This document shows, in pieces, positions 46,019 to 60,250 of a DNA stretch of 64,000 nucleotides. The notes beneath the pieces were generated by a model. That model searched no databases and had not been told where the DNA came from. It was given only the letters and a program-made list of their open reading frames with translations. The translations under genes and the position numbers were made by a program. How positions within the stretch are numbered: the stretch's first letter is position 1; the number at the start of each line of letters is the position of its first letter. Source of the stretch: Gordionus sp. m RMFG-2023 (lineage: Eukaryota; Nematomorpha; Gordioida; Chordodea; Parachordodidae); contig NC_088777.1 of assembly GCF_954871325.1 (NCBI RefSeq), forward strand, positions 46,601,366 to 46,665,365, in the 5' to 3' direction.

Positions 46019-49000
46019 TTTTGTCATTTTTATTTCTATAATAAGTTATGAAGGTAATTATTACTGATAAATTAAAATTTCATTATCAATAACCACAATA
46101 TTGGGCCAAATCAATTTCTATTTTTTCAAATTAAACTTTTTTACTATTTCCATAAAAGCAACCTTATAAATGTCTTGTTCCATCTACAAAGTGCGCCAAG
46201 ATTATATCAAAGAATGAGAAATATATTTTGGAGGATTCTAACAAATATTTAGTTTTTTTTTAATATAGATCTTTTTTATATTTAAAAAATCATTCCATTA
46301 TTTTGTGAAAGATAACCTGGACAAGGACCCACTCCCACCAATTGGGGCTATACATTAGATCCAAATTCTTTTTATCCCGCGAGGGAGGGATTTTGCCCTC
46401 ATTACTCTCAACATAGTATTTTTAGTCTTAATAAGCTATGCATCAACTCTTGAGGAAATTGGGGCATTTTATATTATAGAAATTGTTTTTAATAAATCTC
46501 AGATAGAAATGCATTATCCTTTCGATCAGGGATTCAGAATTTATAGAAAATTTAAAAAAATGTTCATTTTATTATCTTTCAACTATCACGTTGTCCGCTT
46601 ACTCTGATAGAATTAAATACTACTTTACTCGGAAATGATATATACTCAACAACTTTATTAGTAAAATAATATCTCCAAGAATTTACAACCAAAGAATATC
46701 AATTTGGTAAAAATAATGATCAATATATTTACTTAAATTTTGCGCTTCCACGTCTAATAAAATAGTTATATATAAATGTATAATATATCTTGAATAAATT
46801 AGTAGGTTAAAATATATTTTTAGATGGTAAAAAGAATAGGCATATAATGTTTGTTAGAAAGCATTCCAATTTTTTTCTCTTTAATTCAGATTTTCTAAAT
46901 ATTACCATGTTTAAAAATTGCCATAGTAAAAAATGTTAGGATTTTTTTTTGTTTAGTTTTGGTAAAAATTTTCAAAAATAAAAATTTTAAAAAATTAATT
47001 CGCGCTAGATATATCGACTTTTTAATTTTTGTCAAGAACTTTATGGAAAGAAAATATAATTGAATTGGATTCATTTATTATATTAAAACCTGGTATAAGA
47101 AATTTCTCCTCAGTAACAAAAGATTTTTTTTTATTAAATTTAAAGCGTAAAATTTTATATATTATGTAATCAGCGATGTGCTAAATCAGGCAAGACAAAC
47201 AAGACGTGTACTACTTGATTAATATTTCCGATAATAGTAATTTTAATATGATTTTCTTTTATAAAATGAAGATAACAAATCTTTTTTGATCAATTTGTGT
47301 AAAATTAATAGGTGTTTTACGCATATACTTGAATACATGGGCAAAATCAGATCTTTACATTACAAAATGGGCTCATTTTATAAAATATCAACATATTGCT
47401 TGATTACGTATATTTTTGGTAACATGATATAAAGAAGAAATAATATTATTTGTTGTACCATCAATTAGTAGAGCGTATGGTTTATCTGGTTAATTTTTTA
47501 TTTTTAAAAATACATGTTAATTCCCAAATTACTATGATTATTTTTATACCTCTAACAGATGTAATTGTCATTTCTCCAAAAGCTAACATAAAATAGGACA
47601 TTCTTCCTAGAAGAAAAGGGGGAAAAAATATTATAATTTATTTGATATTCAATTCGATAGACAATAATATGTGTTATAGCTTGAGTCAATGTATTTGGTC
47701 ACATAATGCCCTTTTTAAAAATCATAGTGATTTCTTCCAATATTTTTTTATTAACACATCGGTCACACTGCAAAGCTCGTGCAATTAAGTACCAAATTAA
47801 TCTAAATTATAAAACCAGTAAATTAATTTATTAATTTAATCAAATTACAATTTTTTTATAAAAATAAAAACTATTTATTAAAACTAAATTCATAACGTTT
47901 AATATTTGAATATCATTAACTACAAAAAATCTTAACTCTACATTTAATTAATATTAAAATAACCGTTTTCTTTTCAATTTCCAAACACATATACATATTC
48001 AAATTTTCCTTTATCACTATTTCAACAAATTTTTAAATATATTTCAGGATTTATATTTAATGCATGCCTCTTCTTAAGCCTTTTTCATTAAATATTTGCC
48101 ATTATTAAAATATAGGCGGATATGGTCTAGTACCCCAGTGTGATAAAAAACATTTTCTAATAAATAATTATGAGTTCGATATTTTAAAGGTTGGTGGAGG
48201 ACCTATGAATCATTCTGCAAGAACTATATAATTTAAGAAATCACTTAGGAGGTTTTTCAGGTGACCGACGATATATCAAGTGTATCAGATATCATTCATT
48301 TACATATGGAAAAATATATAAACCTAAAATAGATTCCTAAAAAGGCTTATATTTATAAGATTTATTTTAAATTAATTCGTTGAGAAGCATTATTTAGTAT
48401 TGTTCTAATAAAATTTTAAAAAAAATTATTTATATTTTACCTAAAAATATTCCTAGGGTTCCATTTACATTTTCTAAAGGCGACAATTTTTTTAAAATTT
48501 ATATTCTATATTAAATTCTAATTTATATATAATTTAAAATAATTGCAAACTTCATAGATTACAAATTTGTTTAACAAAATTAATAGTTACATCAAATGCT
48601 AATATGGTCATAATTAATTATTTTTATTTTTAATTCTTGCTTAATGGTATTAATGTATATATATTTTTGATATAATTTTTATTTCCTACCATAATAAATA
48701 TGTATAATACCTAGTCGTTTTACTATAATGTCTTAAAAAAATGTATAAATTATTTATTTCTCTCTAGTTTAAAAATTTACATTTCCCTAAAATATTTTAT
48801 CAGGAAAAATTTAGAGGTAGGAAAATGAATAGGAAATTTGGATAATGAAAAAATAAATGTCAAAATAATACACCTCTAAACATTTCCGTTTTTTCTTTGT
48901 ATAAATATATAAATTTAATAAAGGAAAGGCGAAGAATGTGCAAGTAAAAATTTTTAATAAGTATCTTATTTATTATTGTATAACACAATATATAAATTAG

Positions 49001-49129
49001 TTTGTTAATTTAATTCGTATTATATTATAACATATAATAATGAATATATGAACGTAAGTCTATAATAAAATGCGACAAAAGATATGAATAAAAAATTTTA
49101 AAAATAACAATGATGACCGGGGATGGTAT
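46019..49129. other. Gene-free AT-rich stretch with one tRNA-like SINE candidate
   Basis: No protein gene was seen. At 48115-48270 (+) there is GGCGGATATGGTCTAGTACC (box A-like) and, about 50 nt on, GAGTTCGAT (box B-like), followed by a non-tRNA body. This could be a decayed tRNA-derived SINE, but the boxes are imperfect. Confidence 0.35.
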
Positions 49130-51800
49130 TAAGCGAAAAAAAGGGTCTAGGATAGCTCTTTGGCTAGTAGACTACCATTAGCTAATATAATTGGCCTTAG
49201 GGATTGCTATGGCAAGCCTTTGTCAAAGAAAAACCTCTCATGGTTCTTTCGAGTGTTTGCTGATTTAAGATCCTAAATTTTTGGAAAAAGTTAAGGCAAA
49301 TTTTTCGAAGGTGGTAAGTGTGGATTGGAATGAAACAATGGTCATTAGTAATTTCTGTGTATTTTGAGGTTTTAAGTTGTTCCTTCTGGTCAATTATGTA
49401 TAAAGCTTGGCTAGATTTGGCAAGGGGGTCAATACATGCAAAGTCCTATACCAATAATTGGCCTCTCCTCCACGGAATTTGAGTGATGCCATCAGGTCGT
49501 TTACTATCAGATATCAGATCTGAAAAGACCCTGGGGTTTAAGTAGGGATGGGATTTGTGCTATTGAATTACATTGCCTGTGTCTGATGAATCGACCATTG
49601 CAGGAGCGTTAATGTTAACTAAGTCTTTCATTAGTGTCAACGAGCGTGTTACAGCCTAAACAGATGTGAGGGTGGTTATTTGAGCTATTTAGACGAATTC
49701 CGATAGCGTGGGTAAGTTCGTTGTTGGAAAGTTGAAGATTGACTGAAGGAATGGCCTCGATAAACTAATGCCCAGTATTATAGCAGGGAAGAGAATAGGG
49801 CGCGGTCAGTTAATTGCTTGCTAGATAAAAAAAAATTCAACGCAGCTTGTAACTACCGGAGCATCCCAATCCTTCTGTCTATGGGTTGTGGGGTGATAAA
49901 AATTAACGTTGATTCAAGTTTTCTATGTATTTATGGCTTCCAAGGATCTTCTTTAGAATGATGGGCGTTGGTTATTTGCTTTGACAAGAGATTACTAAAT
50001 ATGAAAGAGTTTATTACTAGATCATAAAGTGATCTAATGCCAAGTCCACCGGATTTAGTGGGGAGCGAAACCTGCGCCCAAGCGAATTCGTTGACTCATA
50101 GATTTATTATTTTTTTGATTAGGTCTTTTATTCCGTTTTCGTATGTTTTTAATGGAGAAGGATATTTAAAAATGGGTGTTGAGAGAAGAGCTTAAAGAAT
50201 CCTATAAAAAAGAAATTCTTTAATAAGAAAAAGGACTTGTATGAGGGAAGATGAGTAAAGATGTCCTCCAGTTTAAGAATGATTTCAAGGGTGGAGTGAA
50301 GGAAGGTACAAATTGCCTCATGTCCTCCTACGTGAGAACCAAGATGTGTTAATTCATTAATAACAGTGAATTTGAAATTATGAGTGTAGCGTTTGAATTT
50401 AATTGGATGAATTCATTTGCTCGGGTTAAGAGAGATTCGAATGGCAATGCCCATTTCAAGAATTATTTTGCCTGCTTTGTTAAATTCATTGCGGAAACCA
50501 CTTAAGATTTTATCAGCGATAAAGTTCAAGTTTATTGTTTTTATTATGTTATTGATTTCTAGACTAAAAGGTAAAGTTTCAGAATCGCCTTGATGAATAC
50601 CCTCTACTGAAAGTATTTTTTCCGAGTTGAATTGTAAAATTGTAGGGGATTGGTAACAAGAAAAAAGAAATTTGGTGTAAGCAGGGAAGTAGGAACAAGT
50701 GGGGAAAGTGTTGTATGCGTCGGAAAAGTCGATTTTCACTACGTTTGTTGGGTTATTTTCAATATGAATTCTTGTTAAGTGTACTACAGCTTCACATTCA
50801 CCAGGTACGCCAACACCTTATTGATAAGGGCTGAGGATGTGTGATGCTTTGTATTTTATTCTGGAGGAAATTAATTTTGCTTCTAATCTTCGATAAGTCG
50901 TACCAATGGAGATGGGCCGGATATCCTTGTTTTGGAGCGCGATGAGTCTGGCTCCAAATAGCAAGGGGGTTATAAAGCTTGGCACATCTCCTTTTAAGAT
51001 TTTATTGCATAAGTTGGTAATTTGGGGAGAATTGAAATCTGTGTTAAAATCAAGGGAGTGGTTATGTCCTGTCTAATCCCATCAAGTCCATGCGCAGAGT
51101 CTCGATGAAAAGATAGGATTGCTCCTTACTCCTTCTTGTGTGAAGTCTGCAGCACAATGCGTGTAAGGCATTGATTATTGGAGTTTGATGTTTTGAGCGG
51201 AGCTTGATTAAGGTTTCTTCTGAGAAATCAGCAAGGGTATCATTGATCGAAATGAGTTAGAGAGCACCTTTAATATTAAGACTATCGATTTTCTTCGAGA
51301 TCTTTATGCTGGAGTGGGGTTACTTTTTTTTTGTTTTTTAAATGTGAATAGATTTGGGTTATCTTGAAGACGGCTAAGGAGGTTTAAACTGGCGTTTATT
51401 TGTTGAGTTATGGATTTCTGGACTGATTTGTCCCGTATTTTAAATGTGTTGTTCCCGAAGTAAAAGAATTTTAACCATTCTTCTTAATTGTTAAAAATTT
51501 GAAGGAGAGGGGATGCAGTCACTGAGAGATTTGGCAACTTGTATTCTCGCTCCCTTAAGTATTCTGGACACTTGGTTTTGTAGTATTGAGAAAAATTGGA
51601 AAGAGGTATTAAAGGCGGGGTTTGAAGGTGGTTCCATGAATGAGTTGCGAAGTGAGTAAGCGATGGAGAGAGGAGTAAGTCTTGAATGATACCTGTTGGA
51701 AATTGATCCATGGACATAAAAAAACACCTTCATTTGTTAAATGTATAAATTTCCGGCAGGTAGGACATTGGGTTCGAAGGAGGTAGTCATACTTATAAAA
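49130..51800 (-). mobile_element. Decayed non-LTR retrotransposon (LINE) with RT and restriction-like endonuclease region
   Basis: Minus-strand translations in shifting frames give, in order: a CPTCRKFIHLT zinc-finger-like start (about 51760); DVPSFITPLLFGARLIALQN, then IRPISIGTTYRRLEAKLISS, and GVGVPGECEAVVH (about 51000-50780); KIDFSDAYNTF and GIHQGDSETLPFSLEI in the palm (about 50740-50560); LPTKSGGLGIRSLYDL (about 50070-50020); and a C-terminal cysteine/histidine region with RFIRH, a KPQGLFRSD stretch and PW-x-GQLL. The last resembles the Cys-His plus PD-(D/E)xK endonuclease end of R2/NeSL-type LINEs. The catalytic YxDD position reads FIADK, and many stops and frame changes separate the blocks, so it is inactive. 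Clade assignment is uncertain; target-site structure was not found. Confidence 0.8.
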
Positions 51801-54800
51801 TCATTACGCTTGTAAAAGAGAATAAGAAAGATGGCGAATATATTGCCATATTTATAAAAAAACATTATTATAAATATTAAATTTCTGGGATCAATAATTT
51901 TAAGTGGTAAATTCGGTAAAACATTGAAGTACTTTAAATAATATTATTATGATACTATAAAATAAAAATCATCTCTTCGGTAATAATAAATTAGAAAATA
52001 TTGCTCGAATCTTGAACATGAGTGTCTATTGACCAATTTACATGGTCTAAAACTTTTATAGAATTAAGCTATTTTTTCTTACAGTAAACTATTTTTCTAT
52101 TTTAACAATAGTTGAACATTTTTTCAGATCATTGTCTATAAAAAATGATACACTCAATTTTTCTTTATATCCTAAATTATCAGAGATGCAGCAGATAAAT
52201 GTTTCTGCAAAATTGATACAGATACAACATGAATTTAAAATATTTAAATATAGACACATAACTTTAAAATATATTGGATTATATGAGGTAATAAACTGAT
52301 TATAGATAAGTTAGCGAGGATAATAAATGCTAATTGGGAAATAATATTTTATTAATTTTATTTAATTAAGGATTTTAAAAAATCTCCAGCGGAAAAAAAA
52401 TATTCTTTCTCCTAGTAATTGGTTCCCATTTATATCATTACACTTGACATTCCTCTTTGAAGTAAATTTTTATTTTTTAAATAAATGATATTCTCACTAA
52501 AGTTAAAAATACTTGAATTTATCGTAGATATGGCTTCAGATACTATATATTTAAAAATTAAAACATTTTATAAAGAATATCAAACAAAAAATTAAATGGA
52601 TGACAAGTTTATATGTCTTTCATGATTGCTCAATAGTTTCTAAGAATATTGTTATTATAAATATAATCTATATTAAAATATTAGACTTATTACATGATTG
52701 TAAATATTGTAAAATAATATTTTAATGTTTAAGACGCAATTTTATATTGTATTGTGACTTGATAATTGGATATTATATACATTCTTTTTTGAGTTTTAAA
52801 GTAAACTGTTTAAAAAGAAAATTAAATTCGTATATATTATATATTTTACACATAAAATATTATATACATTTTTCTTAAATAAAACTACATAAAATAATAA
52901 ATAATCGTCTCACTATCAAAATAGTTCTTATATTATTATCGACTCAAACCCCAACGTCTGTGCAAGTTTTCCCCACTTGCAACAAGACTAAATTAATAGT
53001 ATCAATTCAATAATCCATATTTTACTAGAATTTTTGTGTAACTTAGTTTTTTTTCTACCTTTCCTTATGGCAATTTTAGGAAGCCATTTCAATTCATTTT
53101 TTAGATGATAATTTTTTTAAAAAATATACTTTATAAAAAGTGATTTATCATACTATAAAAAAATGTAATTTGAGATGATGTATAGATCCCAATTGCTACC
53201 CCAACTTTAAGTCCAAAATTCAAGCAATGAATAAGATGAAAAAAGCTAAATTTAGAAAGTAAGATTTAGAAGGTATAATATAATAGAATATATTTTGAAA
53301 ATTTATTATAAAATAACAAGAAATATCATCTAAATAAATATTGTTGATTTATATTATTGTTATAAGTTTCTTTTTTATTTATACTGGTAAAAGCAATATA
53401 TAAGATAAAAATAAATAAAAAATTCGAAACTTTGTCAAATTTTTTTCATAATTTCTCTATTTCCTATTTTTTTTTGTGGGACACAACCTGACACATAAAT
53501 TATTATAAAATATTATTAATCTTTCTTAGTTTATTTTTAAAATTAAGAATCATTAATTAAAATATTTATTCTTTAAAAAAGCTTAGCCATTTCTAACGTT
53601 AAATTCATAAACAAGAGAAACTTATTAATATTAACAAATGGCTTTAAGGCTTTTTTTTCTTAGTGAGTCAGCTATGTATATTAGAATTCTGGTATCTTTT
53701 TTAATTATAAAATACAAGATAAGATACTATATAATCCTAATCAGCTGGAAGATCTCTTTCTTGTATAAGAATGATCCCTGAAAAAAAGATATTTTTTTTA
53801 TCTAATTCTTATAAATAAATATTAATATTCCAAAAATTTTTATAATATTCTTAGATATAAAATATATCTTTCATGTGAAAAATATACTATTTACCGATAG
53901 GTGCATCAATTTGTTCTATATAAAAATTATGCGACATTCAATGATTTTTTAAATAATTATTTACCTAATCTAATAGCAAAATTTTCATTTCCCAATCCTA
54001 GAGCATTCAATTCAATAATTTTTAAATTAATATCTTATAAATTACTAATTCCAATCCAGTATTCAGAAGCTTAAATTATTTTTAAACATAGTGAATATTT
54101 AAGTAAAATTTTAAAAAAGTGGAAAAATATAAATCATTTACTTTCAATGTAATGATCCGTATTAAGTAAGTAACCTATAAATTTAAATATTTTATTAGAT
54201 ATTCATATAAGTAAAGAACCTACCATATATAATCGATGCAACATGTTCTATTATAACATATTTTTTAAAAAAATTATGGAATAAATTTTGATTGGTAGCA
54301 TAACATTACATATAAATCTTTAATCAAAAATAAATAATTTTACAATGCATAATAGCATTATTTTTAAGCAGTAATTAATTAAAATATATGAACCTGGTAC
54401 GGTTCTTATTGAAGAGTGATCTATAAATTAATAATAAATAGATTGTTACTAAAATTTAAAGTTTCTAATAAATAATAACCTTCTCGTTCACATTCTATGT
54501 TGTTGGCTAAAATGATATTAAATTTTTTATTGTTAAATTACAAAATATTAATGGTTTACTCATCCCAAGACGCATACAAAACATTATCCTTTTGGCTAAA
54601 CGGAAGAATTTTTATTTTAAAAAAAAATTAACATTCAATATATATTGTAAAATATTTAAATGAATTTTATGTTTAATGAACTAGTTTGGTTTCCTAAATT
54701 TTTTTATTGGTAATCAAATCACCTTTTTTGCGAACTATTTTGTATTTCGAAATAATGAGTTATATTACAATATTTGAATTTAACAAATTTAAACCATTTT

Positions 54801-55307
54801 TTTTTAAATTTATATAAAATCCACGTAAAAGCTTTTCTTTCGTGCTTTGTTTTTTCTACATATTTTTTTTTATATATTTCATATTAGATTTTGTAGCTTA
54901 GTTAATCATATAGTAAATTCGGGTAATTAATATATAGCGAATTCAATTTGCAGTACATAAATAAAAATGGTTCATAAGTTCGCGATCAAATTAACTGAAG
55001 GATATGATATACATGTTGGAATATATTTTTGGAAAAATTTGTTAAATAAAAGGAACAAATGATTCTCTTAGTTGCCACATAAGATTCCTAAATATTTTTT
55101 ATACTGAATTAGTATTTTGATCAATTTTTAAGCATTTTAGCAAATTAATTAAATTTTTTACCCTTTAATTGAGCTGGGAGGGGTGGGGGATTATTTATGA
55201 TTTGTAATGTATCATTAGTCAAAAACATATCAGACTAGGAACATTTAACTTATTGAAAGCTAACAAATTATTTATGTGACAAAGAGAACTGCAAGCTCTG
55301 GTACACT
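51801..55307. other. Gene-free AT-rich stretch
   Basis: No gene, RNA or bounded element was recognised. It is mostly A/T runs, with isolated less AT-rich patches (for example 52940-52985) that have no readable product. Confidence 0.5.
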
Positions 55308-55562
55308 GCCCGGGCCGTATTTTAATTCTTCTTAATCCGGGCAGGGCCTAAAAAATTTTCTTTAAAAAATACCCTGGTTGGGTCGGGGCGTAAAAACTAG
55401 ATATTTTAAATCACCATTGTTAGCTATAAAAATTAAAAATAAATCTAATATATTTTTAAAAAATCCGGGCCAAGACTGAAAATATAAAACCCGATCCAGG
55501 CCGGACCGAAAATATTTTAAAGAAATCCGTGCAAATGGTACATTTGCAGGTCTCTGATGTGA
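55308..55562. repeat. GC-rich repeat of the GGGCCGGG/CCGGGCC family
   Basis: Contains CACTGCCCGGGCCG, CCGGGCAGGGCC, GGGTCGGGGCG, CCGGGCCAAGAC, CCCGATCCAGGCCGGACCG and A/T spacers. The right edge TTTGCAGGTCTCTG matches the edge of a fragment at about 4712. It is probably another hAT-type non-autonomous element; the left terminus is not certain. Confidence 0.45.
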
Positions 55563-56463
55563 AGTAATTGAAAGTTTTAAATTTAGTTTAATTATTAGAA
55601 AGTTACTTCAACTAACATTGAAAGTGAAGTATATAAATTATTTCCATTTTAATCGAAAGTAAAATATTAATAATTTTGTTTTCACATATTTATTATGAGA
55701 CTAAAGGCATACTTAGTTTTATCTAGTTAATATAAACTTCTCTTTTAATAAAGAGTAGTTTTTCCAAACCCTTTATTATCTTATTTTAAAATTATAATTA
55801 TTATCCAAAATTATATGTAAAATAAGTAATAAAGAAAACTTAATATACTTGTATCAGCTTCCAGTACTTATAAAATAATAGAGAATTTACAAATAAATGT
55901 TTAAATGCAAGTTATTAATTACTTTTAATACACACAAAAGTTAGCACGAAAGTTAATAGAAACGCAAAAAAATTAATCATTTTTTTGGAATTTTTTAATA
56001 AAATTATTAAGAATATTTTTTTTTTCAGGAAGATTATATAGTAATTTTTAAATTGAATAACATTGACCGTAATTGTGGTATATGATCTTGAATTTAAGAT
56101 TAAATAGCTTTTAAATTGAATTATTTTTAACTGATATATATTTATAAAATTAGTTTTTATATCTCTAATAATTAAGTATTTTAAATATTTTCAGCTTAAC
56201 AGGTAAACATAGAAATGAAAAATAAAATAACAAGGTTATTTATATTTTAAAAAAATTGGCTGACTAAAAATTTAAAATTTTTATTAAAGTGCAAGATTAA
56301 AAAAAAAGGCAATATTTTAAAAACAACAATGATAAATGATAAGAGGATAATTAATAATAAAATAAGTTAAAAATGTTAACAGTGAAAAAATAAAATAACC
56401 TTGTTATAGGTAAAATGATTAATAGAATTTATTTTACCAAAAGTTTTCACAGATGGGAAATTA

Positions 56464-56584
56464 ACCAGGGATCTCTCGCATTACAATGATTCGCGGCGAA
56501 GTATACAAAATATGATATAAACGATTAATTTCACATTAATTTTTGTAACTTCGGCTCAAATTCGCGCTAACGGTGAATGCAGGG
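56464..56584. mobile_element. Harbinger-like palindromic MITE, copy 4
   Basis: The right half (TTCGCGCTAACGGTGAATGCAGGG) is the best-preserved family end. The inverted left half is recognisable by ATTCGCGGCGAAGTATACAAA but has an altered tip. TTA flanks both sides (56461-56463 and 56585-56587). Confidence 0.7.
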
Positions 56585-57049
56585 TTACAAGCGGAAATAG
56601 TTGCAACTGCAAATAATTTAATTAATCTGAATCCATAAATAATATATCTTTTTATCGATTATAGTATTGTATCCCCAATCAATGTTTAGTTATATAGCCA
56701 AGTTGGGTAATTCATTTACTAAAAGGTTACATACATTTAAGTAAGCAAGCTGTCAATGTCATAGCTGTTGTATAAGCCATTATATGGCATTCTTAAATAA
56801 TTTTCATATTTCTTTTAAGTTTATCACATTTTATCAAAAAATGCCTTTCAATGGCGGACTTCAATAAATATACACATTTTAATGCATTTAAGTGAATTAA
56901 TCGACAGTAAATGTTTGCATTAATATCATTGATCTCAATTAAATTTTATATAATAATATAAAAATTTTCTTATATTTTAATAAAGTAATAATACATATAT
57001 ATATATTATATAAAGATAGTTAAATTGTAAGTAAAAATAATAATATATA

Positions 57050-57256
57050 GCGTTGGCCATCTTAAAATAAAAAAATCCCATTTTTATTTTAATATAAAAT
57101 GCGGGAATGATACGGTCTCTCGGATATTCTATAAATCATACATACCCTGTAGCACACAACTCCATAGTAAGCTTCGGATAAAGCCCTGCTCTTCCTAGAT
57201 TCGAACCATATCTATGATGTTGGGGATATCTGCAATCGCCATTTAGACGCCACATA
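57050..57256 (-). mobile_element. tRNA-derived SINE candidate
   Basis: On the minus strand, TGGCGTCTAAATGG (57252-57239) fits an RNA polymerase III A box and GGTTCGAATCT (57207-57197) a B box, with 31 nt between them. An unrelated body and an A-rich end toward 57050 follow. A plain tRNA is unlikely because no acceptor stem closes around the boxes. No second copy is obvious in this window. Confidence 0.45.
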
Positions 57257-58811
57257 TTTTTGTAAAGAATTAAGAATGTAAATCTCGGGATATTTGGGGA
57301 AAACGGGAAAATAGAAAACAAAGGAAGAGAAATTTCCTTTAAAATATTATTTCACGGGTTGATTTTTTTCATGTTTTATTAACAAATAGACTATTAATAT
57401 ATTATTTAAGCTATGATATAATTTCATTATTTAATTTGTTATCTTCGTTTGAATATGAAAACAATTCTAGATCTCAAAAATTCAGCTGTCTACAACATCT
57501 AATTTGAGTATTCAAAAAATTGGTTTATAACATCACATGACATTTTTAAAGATAATATTTTTACAAAATATTTATCCACTTATATTAAATATTTTCAAAT
57601 GCGGATATAAAAAAAATTTTGTCTAAAGAATTACAAGTGATAAATAAAGGTTAACCTCAATTGATAATGGTTTTTAAAAACCACACAAGACAATATAATT
57701 CTTAGCAATCTACATTGACAAAAGGTCATTAAAAAATATAACGTTGTGTTAATATTATAGACAATGTTTTATAGAATTAACTAATTAGGAAAAATTAATA
57801 GCCCTAACCAAATCAATAATTCTTGAAGAAGAGAATATAAATGACTAATCCAAATCATAAAACTATATGGTAGTTAGACCTAGATGGCATTATAGAAGCT
57901 AGATAAGTAATCGAGGAAATTATTATTATCTTCCATTTTTAATGATATATAAAATACACAATTGACCATTATTGCTTATCTAAATTATGCAATCAAAATA
58001 ATAATCTTAAATTACAAGCCACACAAAAAATAGATGCAGGTTAATTTGCAGTCACAGCCATGACACTTATGTTGTAAACTCATATCAAAATCTATTGTGT
58101 TAGATAAATTGATAAAACAAAAACACTAAAAATATTTAGGGACCAGAGTTAGATGATGAAAGCAATTAAGATTTTATATATTAATGTCGGACCACCTATA
58201 GTTGGTATATTATGTCTTAAAATAATAATAGTTTGTAATAATATAAAAAATCTCATATTAAAAATTTAACTCAAAACTGTTTTTCAAAGAGAAAAAATTT
58301 CCATAAAAACACATTAAAAGGAAAAAAGGAAAGGATTACATCCATTGTGGGATGAATAATAAGATGTTTAATTTTTAATAATATTTTTTTTATTAAAAAT
58401 AAATAGATGACGTTAAAGAATTGGATGCAAATTGTTACTTATATTTATTATCAAAAGCATTGATAAGTAAAGTTTTTATATCCTATAACTCACAAATAAG
58501 TCTGAAAAGAGGCATTTTTACAAATATTTTATAACCATTTAGAGGATTATCAACTATATGTGTAATTACTTTTTATAAAGAAGTTTCTTATACTTGTTTG
58601 GACCTTGGAAATATTTTTAGGAAGAAACATGGTAATTAAATTTAAAAATGAAGAATATATTTGATTAGTAGTTTTGAACTCGGCTACTTACAATATTAAA
58701 TTTGTTAATTTTCAATTAATAAATGATTATATTTATTTAATTAGAGTTTAATAATTTAAATAATAAAATTCAATTAAGCTTCATCTGTTAATGCTAAATT
58801 GATATTTAAAC

Positions 58812-60242
58812 CAGGGATGTGAAGTCTTCGACAAAAAAAAAGAGTCTAGGTCTGGGTTCAGGTAGAGGAATAAATTTTGAAAAGAACCCGGGTCCAGGGT
58901 TCTTGTCGGGGTTCAGGGAACATAAAAATAATGACTCAAAATTAGATTTTTTTTTCATTTATTTATTATACTTCAATATATACATATTCCTATTTTACAA
59001 ATGAAAAATTTAAAAGATTCAGTCGCACAATCATAATATCTTCTAAATTATCATTCTTTAGATTTCCACGTATAGACAATATATATTTTAATGATGAAAA
59101 TTCACGTTCTACCCTTACCTTAAATAGATAGTTATCATTATAAAATTATTGTACTTGCGTCGCCGGTACAGCCATGAAGATTCTAGATAAAATATATAAT
59201 TCTGGATATATTGAAGAATTTTCCCAGAATTTTAAAATATTTATATACTTATTTATTCTCTTAACTTTTGAGAACTTTACTATTAAAGATGCAATAGGCA
59301 TTTTTTGATCCTCCTTTCTATCTGATGATAATTTAATTTTTTTTTCTCTATCTTAAAGTAAAATTTCAAGATCATCAATGTTTCTATCTTATTATTATCA
59401 CTACAACCAATAAATATTGTCGTAGCCTCCAATATATTGTAAACAATGGAGTTTTGCGTATGCCATAAATCCTTATAATGTTATTTAGCCATTTGTTTTT
59501 GCTCAATACTCAATAAAACTTGATATCGAGGGTCTAAATATATAAAAACGTATACAACACTATTTTGCAAATATTTTTTGCTTTCGAATTTTCATGTTTT
59601 CTAATATTTCGTGTAAAAAAGACTGTAAATTATTCTAAATCTGATCCGCATCTAATCCATATGCCATAAAAATCAAATAAACATAATTGTTTTGATTGTA
59701 ATCTTAATATTGTTATTTTTAAAGGAACGAATACACTAGTAAGGTCCTTTATTTGGTACCAATCATCTTTCAACAAAATGACTTCATATACTCATATAAT
59801 AAAATCCTTACAGAAATCTTTCAAACTTAATAAGTTCTAGCATCATACAAATTAAGGACCAACGTGTTGTGCATTATCATTTAAATTATAATATTATTAC
59901 ACAATTAACTTTAAAAAATAATCAACTATTTATATAACATAGCATATTAAAAAATTCACATAATAAAATATTATTACCTACACTAATGATATCAATCTCT
60001 AAATAAAATGGAAGTCCAGGAAGAAAATTGAAAGAAAAACGCGAAGATAAAATAAATTATTCCACAAAAAAGTTAATAAAATTTAAAATTTATATAATTT
60101 TTAAAAAAAATATTTATATTTTAAATTTTTTTTATGACACCTAGAACCCTTGGATCCTCCACTTTTATAAAGGGTCCGGGTTCGGGTTCAGACAAAATAC
60201 GAGGGTTCAGGGTCCTGGTCCGGGTTCGGGTTCACATCCCTG
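58812..60242 (-). mobile_element. hAT transposon, 1431 bp, with perfect 8-bp target duplication and decayed transposase
   Basis: Ends are CAGGGATGTGAA at the left and TTCACATCCCTG at the right. Flanks are ATTTAAAC at 58804-58811 and 60243-60250, identical. GC-rich subterminal repeats (GGGTTCAGG, CCGGGTCCAGGG, GGTCCGGGTTCGGG) stand at both ends. Inside, on the minus strand near 59090-59200, AVPATQVQ and VEREFSSLKYIV give the hAT dimerisation signature (PATxxxxERxFSxL). Stops break the frame and the internal part is too short for a full transposase, so it is a deleted, dead copy. The intact ends mean it could once have been moved in trans. Confidence 0.93.
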
Positions 60243-60250
60243 ATTTAAAC

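Noticed and set aside
51484-51733. Two overlapping minus-strand frames as separate genes
   Set aside because: Both belong to the N-terminal part of the decayed LINE.
58819-59004. 61-codon frame SLGLGSGRGINFEKNPGPG as a gene
   Set aside because: It lies in the GC-rich subterminal repeat of the hAT element at 58812.
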